Positions 7,295 through 14,600 of a stretch of 21,810 bases of DNA are shown one piece after another. A program made the position numbers and the translations under genes. The DNA lies in contig DAIDIS010000233.1 in assembly GCA_027451785.1 (NCBI GenBank), positions 1 to 21,810 of the forward strand. The letters are read 5' to 3'. This DNA is from Acidimicrobiales bacterium. GTDB lineage: Bacteria > Actinomycetota > Acidimicrobiia > Acidimicrobiales > JAKAVM01. How positions within the stretch are numbered: position 1 is the stretch's first letter; every line of letters starts with the position of its first letter. Below the pieces are notes generated by a model that was not told the DNA's origin, searched no databases, and saw only the letters and a list, made by a program, of their open reading frames with translations.

Positions 7295-9170
7295 ATCCTG
7301 TTGCCTTCTCTCCTAAGCCATGCAAGCGATCATAGACAGCCTCACCAACGCTATCCGGAAGCCAAGGGATTTCCAGAAGCTCTTCCTTGGAGGCAGCCTT
7401 CATTACCTTTACGGATCCGAAATGCTTGATCAACCGCTTCTTTCGGGCAGCTCCGACTCCATCGACATCGTCCAGGACACTCGCCGTCATGCGCTTGGTC
7501 CTTAGGTTTCTGTGGTATGTAATCGCAAAGCGATGGGACTCGTCTCTTAGGCGCTGCAACATATAAAGGGCCTCGGAGTTTCGAGGGATCTCTCTCGGGT
7601 CAGGCTCTTCGGGGACGTATACCTCTTCGAATTTTTTGGCTAGGGAAGCAAGGCTGAATCGCCCAACGAGACCCAAGGAGGAGACAACTTCGCAGGCGAC
7701 TCCCAATTGACCCTTTCCCCCGTCCACCACGAGCAGATCGGGTGCCCTGGACAATTTTCCGCTCGAAGACTTTCCGGCCTCAACTTCAACCAAGTGTTTG
7801 AGGCGACGGATCAACACCTCCCTCATTGCCGAATAGTCGTCGTTTCCAATATTGGAGCGGACTTTAAAGCGTCTGTATTCCGATCTCTTTGGAATGCCGT
7901 CTTCGGTAACAACCATGGAACCTACGTAATCGGTACCTTGGAGGTGGCTCATGTCGAAGCACTCGATCCTTAGAGGCGCGCACGGCAAGTTCAGGTAAGA
8001 CTGAAGCTCCGTCAATGCTTCGGAACGCTTCGCCAAGTCGGCACCCCGCCTTAGGCGGGCCCTGAAGAGCTCGTCCTTGGCGTTTGCCACAGCCGTCTCA
8101 AGCAGCCGCCTCTTGTCTCCCCTCATCGGCACCAAAAGCTTTACCGGAGATTTCCCCTCACCCCGCAACTCGGAAAGGAACCCCACGAACCCCTCTTCGT
8201 CTTCGGGCATCTCGGGGAGATAGAGCCTACTTGGGACTTCAATGGAGCGATCCGCATATGTGTTCTCCAATGCGAACTCAATGACTTGGCGCCCGCTCAA
8301 CTCGTCAGGCTTGTCGAATATAAAGCCCTTCCGCCCGATCATCCTGCCCTTGCGTATCCGGAATACCTGTATCGACGCTTCGAGCTCGTCGCCGTGAACA
8401 CCAAAAAGGTCGAAGTCCTCCTCCGCTCCAGAGACCATCTGTTGAGACTCCATCGCCGTCTCGACGGTTGCGATCCTGTCACGGAACTTGGCAGCCTCTT
8501 CGAAACGGAGTTCCGACGATGCTTGTTTCATTCGATCTTTCATCTCCGCCAACAGCTGCTGAGCCCGTCCATCCAACAGCCGCTCAATATTGCCGACTAA
8601 GTCGTCATACTGTTCCTTGGATACCTTTCCCGTGCAAGGGCCGCAGCACTGCTCAATGTGGAAGAGTAGACAAGGGCGACCCAATCGCTCATGGGAGGCG
8701 AACTTGGAGTCGGTACACGTCCTTACCGGACAAGACCTAACCGCCAGTCCCAAGGTCTCTCTGATGGCTCCAGCGTTCGCATAGGGGCCAAAGTACTTGG
8801 TGCCTTTCCGCTTCGCTTCACGAACGACCCTCACCCTTGGCCATTTATCCGTCTTCGTCAGGGCAAGGTATGGGTAGCTTTTGTCGTCCCTAAGAGCAAT
8901 GTTGAATCGAGGCCTGTGGAGCTTGATGAGGTTGTATTCCAGCATGATCGCCTCATGCTCGTTGCGCACTTGGATCCACTCAACTCGCTCGGCCTCCGAG
9001 ACCATTTGTGCGGTCTTTGCCGTAAGGCGTTCTGGACTCTGGAAATAGGAGGTGAGGCGACTCCGCAACGACGAAGCCTTGCCCACGTAGATGATCCGGC
9101 CCTTTCCGTCGAGGAACTGGTAGGAGCCTGGTGCGTCTGGAATTGTCGATGGTGACGGCCTGTTTTCCAC
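7287..9170 (-). CDS. uvrC: Excinuclease ABC subunit C
   Basis: Makes the two incisions around a DNA lesion after UvrB hands it over. In order: the GIY-YIG nuclease domain (GSYQFLDGKGRIIYVGKA, residues 15-32), the Cys cluster CPVRTC...CLLFHIEQCCGPC (about 147-180), a UVR motif for UvrB contact near 205-240, the RNase H-like second nuclease with FDMSHLQGTDYVGSMVV, LLVVDGGKGQL and DESHRFAITYHR, and C-terminal helix-hairpin-helix repeats (DDVDGVGAARKKRLIKHFG). At 627 residues it is full length. The start is GTG at 9170; no good ribosome site precedes it, and a TAAAAT box sits only 10 bases upstream. It overlaps rapZ by 8 bases. Confidence 0.97.
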   Translation of the reverse strand: MENRPSPSTIPDAPGSYQFLDGKGRIIYVGKASSLRSRLTSYFQSPERLTAKTAQMVSEAERVEWIQVRNEHEAIMLEYNLIKLHRPRFNIALRDDKSYPYLALTKTDKWPRVRVVREAKRKGTKYFGPYANAGAIRETLGLAVRSCPVRTCTDSKFASHERLGRPCLLFHIEQCCGPCTGKVSKEQYDDLVGNIERLLDGRAQQLLAEMKDRMKQASSELRFEEAAKFRDRIATVETAMESQQMVSGAEEDFDLFGVHGDELEASIQVFRIRKGRMIGRKGFIFDKPDELSGRQVIEFALENTYADRSIEVPSRLYLPEMPEDEEGFVGFLSELRGEGKSPVKLLVPMRGDKRRLLETAVANAKDELFRARLRRGADLAKRSEALTELQSYLNLPCAPLRIECFDMSHLQGTDYVGSMVVTEDGIPKRSEYRRFKVRSNIGNDDYSAMREVLIRRLKHLVEVEAGKSSSGKLSRAPDLLVVDGGKGQLGVACEVVSSLGLVGRFSLASLAKKFEEVYVPEEPDPREIPRNSEALYMLQRLRDESHRFAITYHRNLRTKRMTASVLDDVDGVGAARKKRLIKHFGSVKVMKAASKEELLEIPWLPDSVGEAVYDRLHGLGEKATGFE

Positions 9171-9179
9171 CTTGGGATC

Positions 9180-9185
9180 ATTTTA
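9180..9185 (-). promoter_or_regulatory. Possible -10 box for uvrC
   Basis: TAAAAT on the minus strand ends 10 bases before the GTG start. A transcript starting 7-10 bases downstream would be leaderless or nearly so, which fits the lack of a ribosome binding site. No clear -35 hexamer is seen. Confidence 0.3.
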
Positions 9186-9281
9186 CTTTGAGGACTGCTA
9201 CCTTCATTTTTCTTTTGGGATGGTAATTCAGTCCGGCATCGGTGATTGCGCTTATCGCCTACTTTGAACTACCAATTTGGT

Positions 9282-10193
9282 ATGCAGCACTCAATCGGTG
9301 TCTCTCTGTGCGTCTACAACGGGGAGAAGTTCCTTGGTCAGATGCTGGCGTCAATCCATGCGCAGTCCCGGCGTCCGGATGCCGTCGTGATCGTAGACGA
9401 CGGCTCTACTGACGCGACCCTGGCCGTAGCTTCGACCTGGGAGAGACTCCTCCCGGTTCAGATAGTTTCGCACCCCGAAAACCGAGGCTTAGCCAGCTCC
9501 CGCAATACAGCGGCGGCAGCACTCACGACGGACCTCATCATTAATGCCGATGCCGACGACTACTGGTTTCCCGACCACCTGGAGGAGATGGAGAGGGTCT
9601 ATTCCAGCAATGGTGGCCTCATCAGCGGCAACGCACTCACGTGGTTCCCGGGTTCTTCTGTGTCCAAGTTGACCAGTTCGGAGAGATTCCCCATACCCGG
9701 TACACGCCAACTGGAGCATCTCCTCGCTGACAACTTCGTATTCGGGGCCGCCATGTTCGAAAGAAGACTGTTTCATGAAGTGGGCGGTTGTAGGGACATC
9801 CGGTCCTCGGAGGACTGGGATCTTTGGATCCGAATGGCCTCCGCCGGAGCAAAGATAAGCGCTCCCTCCCATCCGACATGCCTATACCGCCAACACGACC
9901 AAAGTCTTTCGGCGGATGCAAACACCCTGCCATTCGAAATCGAGGTGCTGGAGCACTTCATTTCGGTATCCCGCAATCCCGCCCTTTGTCACATTGCCGC
10001 AAAGTCGCTCAAGAGGCGACGTGCCCGGCTTGCTCTCCGAGTCGCATTAGGCCAAGCGCGCCAAGGCAGAAACTTCGCGGCCAGAAGATCGGCTCTCAAA
10101 GGCTTGCGTGGTTCACCGCCCGTCATTGCCAAAAGCGCCGCCATGATCCTCTCCCCCGGCCTTACTCTTCGCACATACGAAGGCGGAAAGTAA
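9282..10193 (+). CDS. Glycosyltransferase family 2
   Basis: A 303-residue GT-A type glycosyltransferase, cytoplasmic as no membrane helix is seen. The start region IGVSLCVYNGEKFL and VIVDDGSTD (residues 36-44) bind the nucleotide-sugar. INADADDYW (87-95) carries the DxD metal-binding acidic residues, and SSEDWDLW (175-182) provides the likely catalytic ED pair. The C-terminal third is Arg- and Lys-rich (KSLKRRRARLALRVALGQAR), suggesting contact with the membrane face. The sugar and acceptor are unknown. ATG at 9282 is chosen because the family fold begins a few residues later. A TTG at 9246 would add 12 residues, and neither has a strong ribosome site. It is divergent from uvrC and lies 200 bases before nadA. 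Confidence 0.85.
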   Translation: MQHSIGVSLCVYNGEKFLGQMLASIHAQSRRPDAVVIVDDGSTDATLAVASTWERLLPVQIVSHPENRGLASSRNTAAAALTTDLIINADADDYWFPDHLEEMERVYSSNGGLISGNALTWFPGSSVSKLTSSERFPIPGTRQLEHLLADNFVFGAAMFERRLFHEVGGCRDIRSSEDWDLWIRMASAGAKISAPSHPTCLYRQHDQSLSADANTLPFEIEVLEHFISVSRNPALCHIAAKSLKRRRARLALRVALGQARQGRNFAARRSALKGLRGSPPVIAKSAAMILSPGLTLRTYEGGK

Positions 10194-10234
10194 GGCACTT
10201 AATCGATCCAATGGCGTACCCCAATCGCCGGGTG

Positions 10235-10265
10235 TTTCAATTATCGAGCGCTCTGGTATTACAAT
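10235..10265 (+). promoter_or_regulatory. Possible promoter for nadA
   Basis: TACAAT (10260-10265) matches the -10 consensus at five of six positions. A weak TTTCAA lies 19 bases upstream. A start near 10272 would give a leader of about 120 bases that contains the whole folded element before nadA. Confidence 0.35.
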
Positions 10266-10279
10266 TGTCACCAACATAG

Positions 10280-10383
10280 GCCGGGCCTGGAACTCCGGCT
10301 ACGTAATCACTTTGGACCGACATCCCCGCGGATGGGCGACCAGGCTGTCCCCGCCGGTCATATCAAAGTGATCCCAACAGGGA
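10280..10383 (+). promoter_or_regulatory. Structured nadA leader, candidate NAD-sensing riboswitch
   Basis: ATCACTTTG (10306-10314) pairs perfectly with CAAAGTGAT (10364-10372). Inside it GACCG (10315-10319) pairs with CGGTC (10355-10359), leaving a 4-base bulge ATAT on the 3' side. Within lies the hairpin CATCC-CCGC-GGATG (10321-10334). GCGG at 10328-10331 could pair with CCGC at 10351-10354 as a pseudoknot. A separate upstream hairpin GCCGG/CCGGC spans 10280-10299. Behind the main stem TCCC-AACA-GGGA (10372-10383) covers the likely ribosome site of nadA. As I recall it, the NAD+-I (nadA motif) riboswitch has the same order of parts. The structure is seen in the sequence; the function is inferred. 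Confidence 0.55.
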
Positions 10384-10393
10384 GCCATTGGAG

Positions 10394-11506
10394 ATGATGA
10401 GGATCCAAAGTCCGCTCGGTGAGCGGTACCTGAAAGCAGGCCCGGAGGAGCTGGAGGCCCTGATCGCGCGTGCGAAAGCGGATCTAGGCGAACGGCTGTT
10501 TATTCTCGGTCACCACTACCAACGTGACGAAGTCATGAAGTGGGCCGATGCAAGGGGCGACTCGTTCGCGCTTTCAAAGTTGGCTTCCGAGCGACAACAA
10601 GCCCAGTTCGTGGTTTTTTGCGGTGTTCACTTCATGGCGGAATCCGCGGACATCTTGACCGGTGACCACCAGGTGGTTATCCTGCCCGACCTCAATGCGG
10701 GGTGCTCGATGGCGGATATGGCTGATATCGGTGCGGTCGAAGAAGCGTGGGACTGCCTGGGAGAAATCGCAGACATCGAGGATGTGGTTCCAGTGACCTA
10801 TATGAACTCGGCCGCATCGCTTAAGGCTTTTGTGGGAATGCACGGCGGTTCAGTATGCACGTCGTCGAACGCCAAGACGGTGGTCTCTTGGGCACTCGGA
10901 GAGACTTCCCCGGTCTTCGGCAACAAGAAGCTGCTCTTCTTCCCCGACCAACACCTTGGCCGAAATACCGGCTATCAACTCGGCTTCGATGAATCTCACA
11001 TGGCTGTTTGGGACCCACGCAAAGACCAAGGCGGACTGAGCGACAAGCAGATCAAGGAATCGACATTCCTCCTTTGGAAGGGGCACTGTTCAGTACACCA
11101 GCGTTTCAAGCCGGCCCACATCGCCGCTTACCGGCAAGCCAACCCGGAAGGACTTGTCATTGTGCATCCCGAGTGCGCTCATGACGTAGTGGAGGCAGCT
11201 GATGCCGTGGGTTCGACTGACCGGATTATCGAGTTCGTGTCAAAGGCTACGCCCGGTTCCAAGATCGCAATCGGCACCGAAATCCACCTTGTCAACCGCC
11301 TTGCCGCTGAGAACACGAACAAGGAGATCGTCTCGCTCGACCCGCTGGTCTGTCCGTGCTCCACGATGTTCCGGATCGATGCCGCCCACCTAGCCTGGGT
11401 GCTTGAGAGCTTGTGCCGCGGTGAAATCGTCAATCAAATCCAAGTTGATGAGAAAACGGCAAAATGGGCGCGTGTCGCTCTGCAGCGGATGCTTGAGTTG
11501 GCTTAG
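10394..11506 (+). CDS. nadA: Quinolinate synthase A
   Basis: Condenses iminoaspartate with dihydroxyacetone phosphate to quinolinate in de novo NAD synthesis, using a [4Fe-4S] cluster. The conserved start ILGHHYQRDEV is followed by FCGVHFMAESADIL. The cluster Cys candidates are Cys104 (NAGCSMAD), Cys261 (HPEC) and Cys320 or Cys322 (CPCSTM). FFPDQHLGRNT and LWKGHCSVHQRF mark the long form of the enzyme that I associate with Acidobacteria and relatives. The length is 370 residues from the ATG at 10394. A TTG at 10388 or an ATG at 10397 are alternatives. GGGAG at 10380-10384 serves as the ribosome site nine bases upstream. nadB and nadC are not in the window. The gene faces uvrA with a 58-base gap. 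Confidence 0.96.
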   Translation: MMRIQSPLGERYLKAGPEELEALIARAKADLGERLFILGHHYQRDEVMKWADARGDSFALSKLASERQQAQFVVFCGVHFMAESADILTGDHQVVILPDLNAGCSMADMADIGAVEEAWDCLGEIADIEDVVPVTYMNSAASLKAFVGMHGGSVCTSSNAKTVVSWALGETSPVFGNKKLLFFPDQHLGRNTGYQLGFDESHMAVWDPRKDQGGLSDKQIKESTFLLWKGHCSVHQRFKPAHIAAYRQANPEGLVIVHPECAHDVVEAADAVGSTDRIIEFVSKATPGSKIAIGTEIHLVNRLAAENTNKEIVSLDPLVCPCSTMFRIDAAHLAWVLESLCRGEIVNQIQVDEKTAKWARVALQRMLELA

Positions 11507-11564
11507 CGGCTCAATAAGACCTGGCGAAGGTACTTAGGTTCAATGCAAGAACTATTCGCTGGGC

Positions 11565-14402
11565 TTAGCTTCGTGCAAGGACTGGGCCGAGAAACTTCCC
11601 CGTATAGCTGTCAGCGCACTTGGCGATATCCTCCGGCGTGCCTTCAGCCACGATCCTCCCTCCTCCGTCTCCACCCTCCGGGCCTAGATCGACTAGCCAG
11701 TCAGCGACCTTTATCACGTCAAGATTGTGCTCAATGACGACCACGGTGTTGCCCTGATCGACCAATCTGTCGAGCACCTGCAAGAGACGGCGAACGTCCT
11801 CAAAATGAAGCCCGGTTGTGGGCTCATCCAGGATGTAAATGGTCTTTCCTGTCGAACGCTTGGAAAGCTCAGTTGCGAGCTTGACTCTCTGCGCCTCGCC
11901 TCCCGACAGGGTCGGAGCGGGTTGCCCGAGCTTGATATATCCCAGGCCCACGTCGACGAGGGTTTGCATATGGCGGGAGATGGAGGGTTGGTTGACAAAG
12001 AACTCTCCTGCCTCCTCGATAGACATATCCAGGACTTCCGCTATATTTCTGCCCTTGAAGGTCACGTCGAGAGTGTCCCTGTTGTACCTGGTTCCTTTGC
12101 AGACCTCACAGGGAACATAGACATCAGGCAAGAAGTGCATCTCAATTTTCAATGTGCCGTCACCGGCACAGGCTTCACAGCGACCACCAGCGACATTGAA
12201 TGAGAATCGGCCCGGCATATATCCCCGGACCTTGGCTTCGGTTGACTGCGCAAAAAGTTTACGGATCGGGTCGAAGACCCCTACGTATGTCGCAGGGTTC
12301 GATCTTGGCGTACGCCCAATCGGCGACTGGTCAATATCTATTACCTTGTCGAAGTTTTCAAAGCCCTTTATACCTTTGTGCTTTCCCGCTGGGGTTTTCG
12401 CGCCGGATACCTTGATTGCGAGCCCTCTGTGGAGAATATCGTTGACCAAGGTGGACTTACCCGACCCCGAAACTCCCGTCACGCAAGTAAGGCGTCCTAC
12501 CGGGAATTTCACGTCGATATCACGCAGGTTAGTTTCGCGAGCACCCTGTACCGTCACCCAGTTCTCGTCCGGAATGCGGCGCTTTGAGGGAACCTCAATC
12601 TTCATTTTTCCCGAAAGATAGGCGCCGGTGATCGACGCCTTTGACTTCAAAAGTCCCGGAACGGGACCGGAGTAGACAACCTCGCCTCCGTGCGCACCGG
12701 CTCTCGGGCCTACGTCGACCACAAAATCGGAGGCCATGATGGTGTCCTCGTCGTGCTCAACCACAAGGACCGTGTTCCCTAGGTCGCGAAGCCTGACCAA
12801 CGTATCGATAAGTCTCTGATTGTCCCTCTGGTGCAAACCTATCGATGGTTCGTCCAACACGTAGAGCACTCCGACCAAGCCACTCCCGATCTGGCTGGCC
12901 AATCGAATCCTTTGGGCCTCTCCACCTGCGAGAGTGGCCGACGAGCGATTTAGGGACAGGTAGCCCAACCCAACATCCAAAAGAAAGTCCAAGCGGGCAA
13001 CGATCTCCTTCAGCAGCCTTTCGGCGATCATCTCCTCCCGGTCGGAAAGATGAAGCGAACGAATGTGAGCTCTCGTACCCTCAATGGAGGAAGAACAGAG
13101 CTCGTAAATGCTTTGCTCGCCGACCTTGACGCCCAGAACCTCGGGCTTCAATCTCGCACCATTGCAATCGCTGCAAGGGACTTCCCTCATGTATGTCTCG
13201 ATAAAGGAGCGAGAGAACTCGGAGTCAGCCTCAGAATGACGCCTGGCGAGATAAGGAACGACACCTTCGAACTTGCTGCGGTAGTTGCGGGTCCTCCCAA
13301 ACCTATTGGTAAAGGTTAGGGTGATCTCTTCCTTGCCGGTGCCGTATAGAACGATCTTCCTTGCGGCCTTGGTGAGCTTTTTCCATGGGACCGTGACCGA
13401 AAAGCCATAGCGTTCGGCGACAGCCTCCAATTGGCGCTTGAAGTACTCCCCCCTCCCTCTGTTCCAAGGAGCGATAGCGCCCATGGCGATGGTTAGCTCG
13501 TCGTTGGGGACAACCAGATCCGGATCCACTTCGAAGCGCGTCCCCAAGCCCGAACAACCGGGGCATGCTCCGTACGGCGAGTTGAAGGAAAAACTTCGCG
13601 GCTCCAACTCCTCGAAGCTGATTCCGCAGTTCGAGCACGCGAGCGCCTGATTGAAGAACAGCGGCTCGTCCTTTCCGTGCACGAACACTTCAACCGTCCC
13701 TCCCGCCAGGGCCAACGCCGTGTCCACTGACTCAGATACCCTCCGCGAGATACCTTCTTTGACGACCAGCCTGTCGATTACAACTGCAATGGAGTGACTC
13801 TCGTAACGCTCCAGGTCCGGCTCGGCGTCGTTGCCGCCGGAAAGATCCACCAGGTCGCCGTCGATGCGAACTCTGGAAAATCCCTGCTTAGCCACTTCGT
13901 CGAGGAGCTGGTGATATTCGCCTTTTCTACCCCTTACAACGGGAGCGAGGACCTCGATCCTCGTGCCTTCATCAAGCGACGTGATCCGGTCCACAATCTC
14001 CTGAGAGGTCTGCCGCCCGATAGCGGCACCGCACTTGTAGCAATATGGTCTTCCGATCCTCGCATAAAGGACCCTCAGATAGTCGTAAATTTCAGTTACG
14101 GTTCCCACCGTTGACCTAGGGTTCCGGGAAGCGGATTTCTGGTCAATGGAAATTGCCGGAGACAGCCCCTCGATGAAATCGACGTCCGGCTTGTCCATTT
14201 GACCCAGGAACTGGCGCGCGTACGACGAGAGCGACTCTACGTAACGTCGCTGTCCTTCGGCATAAATCGTGTCGAACGCCAACGAGGACTTGCCCGAACC
14301 GGAAAGTCCGGTAAAAACGACCAGCTTCTCCCTTGGCAGGTCCAACGAGACGTTTTTCAGGTTATGCTCTCGTGCTCCTCGCACGACAAGACGATCGCTC
14401 AC
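11565..14402 (-). CDS. uvrA: Excinuclease ABC subunit A
   Basis: The damage-scanning ATPase of nucleotide excision repair, 945 residues and full length. The first ATP site has Walker A GLSGSGKSS (32-40), with signature LAGGEAQRIRLASQIG and Walker B VLYVLDEPSIGLHQR. The second has GVSGSGKSTLVNDIL, LSGGEAQRVKLATEL and IYILDEPTTGLH. Zinc-binding Cys pairs appear as CYKCG, CSNCG with CPGCSGLG, and CEACAGDG with CEVCKGTRYN. The first signature has Ala where Ser is most usual (LAGGE). The GTG at 14402 is preceded by AGGGTGAA, a fair ribosome site. It stands alone on its strand between nadA and the divergent acyl-CoA ligase. I see no GAAC-N4-GTTC LexA box in the 200 bases upstream. Confidence 0.98.
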   Translation of the reverse strand: MSDRLVVRGAREHNLKNVSLDLPREKLVVFTGLSGSGKSSLAFDTIYAEGQRRYVESLSSYARQFLGQMDKPDVDFIEGLSPAISIDQKSASRNPRSTVGTVTEIYDYLRVLYARIGRPYCYKCGAAIGRQTSQEIVDRITSLDEGTRIEVLAPVVRGRKGEYHQLLDEVAKQGFSRVRIDGDLVDLSGGNDAEPDLERYESHSIAVVIDRLVVKEGISRRVSESVDTALALAGGTVEVFVHGKDEPLFFNQALACSNCGISFEELEPRSFSFNSPYGACPGCSGLGTRFEVDPDLVVPNDELTIAMGAIAPWNRGRGEYFKRQLEAVAERYGFSVTVPWKKLTKAARKIVLYGTGKEEITLTFTNRFGRTRNYRSKFEGVVPYLARRHSEADSEFSRSFIETYMREVPCSDCNGARLKPEVLGVKVGEQSIYELCSSSIEGTRAHIRSLHLSDREEMIAERLLKEIVARLDFLLDVGLGYLSLNRSSATLAGGEAQRIRLASQIGSGLVGVLYVLDEPSIGLHQRDNQRLIDTLVRLRDLGNTVLVVEHDEDTIMASDFVVDVGPRAGAHGGEVVYSGPVPGLLKSKASITGAYLSGKMKIEVPSKRRIPDENWVTVQGARETNLRDIDVKFPVGRLTCVTGVSGSGKSTLVNDILHRGLAIKVSGAKTPAGKHKGIKGFENFDKVIDIDQSPIGRTPRSNPATYVGVFDPIRKLFAQSTEAKVRGYMPGRFSFNVAGGRCEACAGDGTLKIEMHFLPDVYVPCEVCKGTRYNRDTLDVTFKGRNIAEVLDMSIEEAGEFFVNQPSISRHMQTLVDVGLGYIKLGQPAPTLSGGEAQRVKLATELSKRSTGKTIYILDEPTTGLHFEDVRRLLQVLDRLVDQGNTVVVIEHNLDVIKVADWLVDLGPEGGDGGGRIVAEGTPEDIAKCADSYTGKFLGPVLARS

Positions 14403-14534
14403 TTCACCCTAAAGACTAGTGGGCCGGGGTGACACCATCGGATAGGAGCTCAAAGTCACGTGCGGACACACTCCTAGTAGCAAGACGAGCCGAATTCCCT
14501 TGGTCGCAAGATTGCATTAGCTACCCCGTGCAGC

Positions 14535-14553
14535 GTGCCAGTCAAACTGACAC
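14535..14553. promoter_or_regulatory. Inverted repeat, candidate operator of the acyl-CoA ligase gene
   Basis: GTGCCAGT-CAA-ACTGACAC is an 8-bp inverted repeat with one mismatch and a 3-base centre. It ends 47 bases before the ligase ATG in the divergent uvrA-ligase region. Size and symmetry suit a dimeric repressor such as the TetR family, which often controls fatty-acid genes. No regulator gene is adjacent. Confidence 0.4.
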
Positions 14554-14600
14554 AATGTTGCTTGCGAATTAGGGACATTGCGACACTAAGAGGAGACCCG

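Noticed and set aside
11507..11564. Expected terminator between convergent nadA and uvrA
   Set aside because: Only a 4-bp GTTC/GAAC stem was found and no T-run; not enough to call.
14535..14600. Upstream extension of the acyl-CoA ligase from 14535
   Set aside because: GAGGAGA stands five bases before the ATG at 14601, and the extension overlaps the palindrome and has no family similarity.
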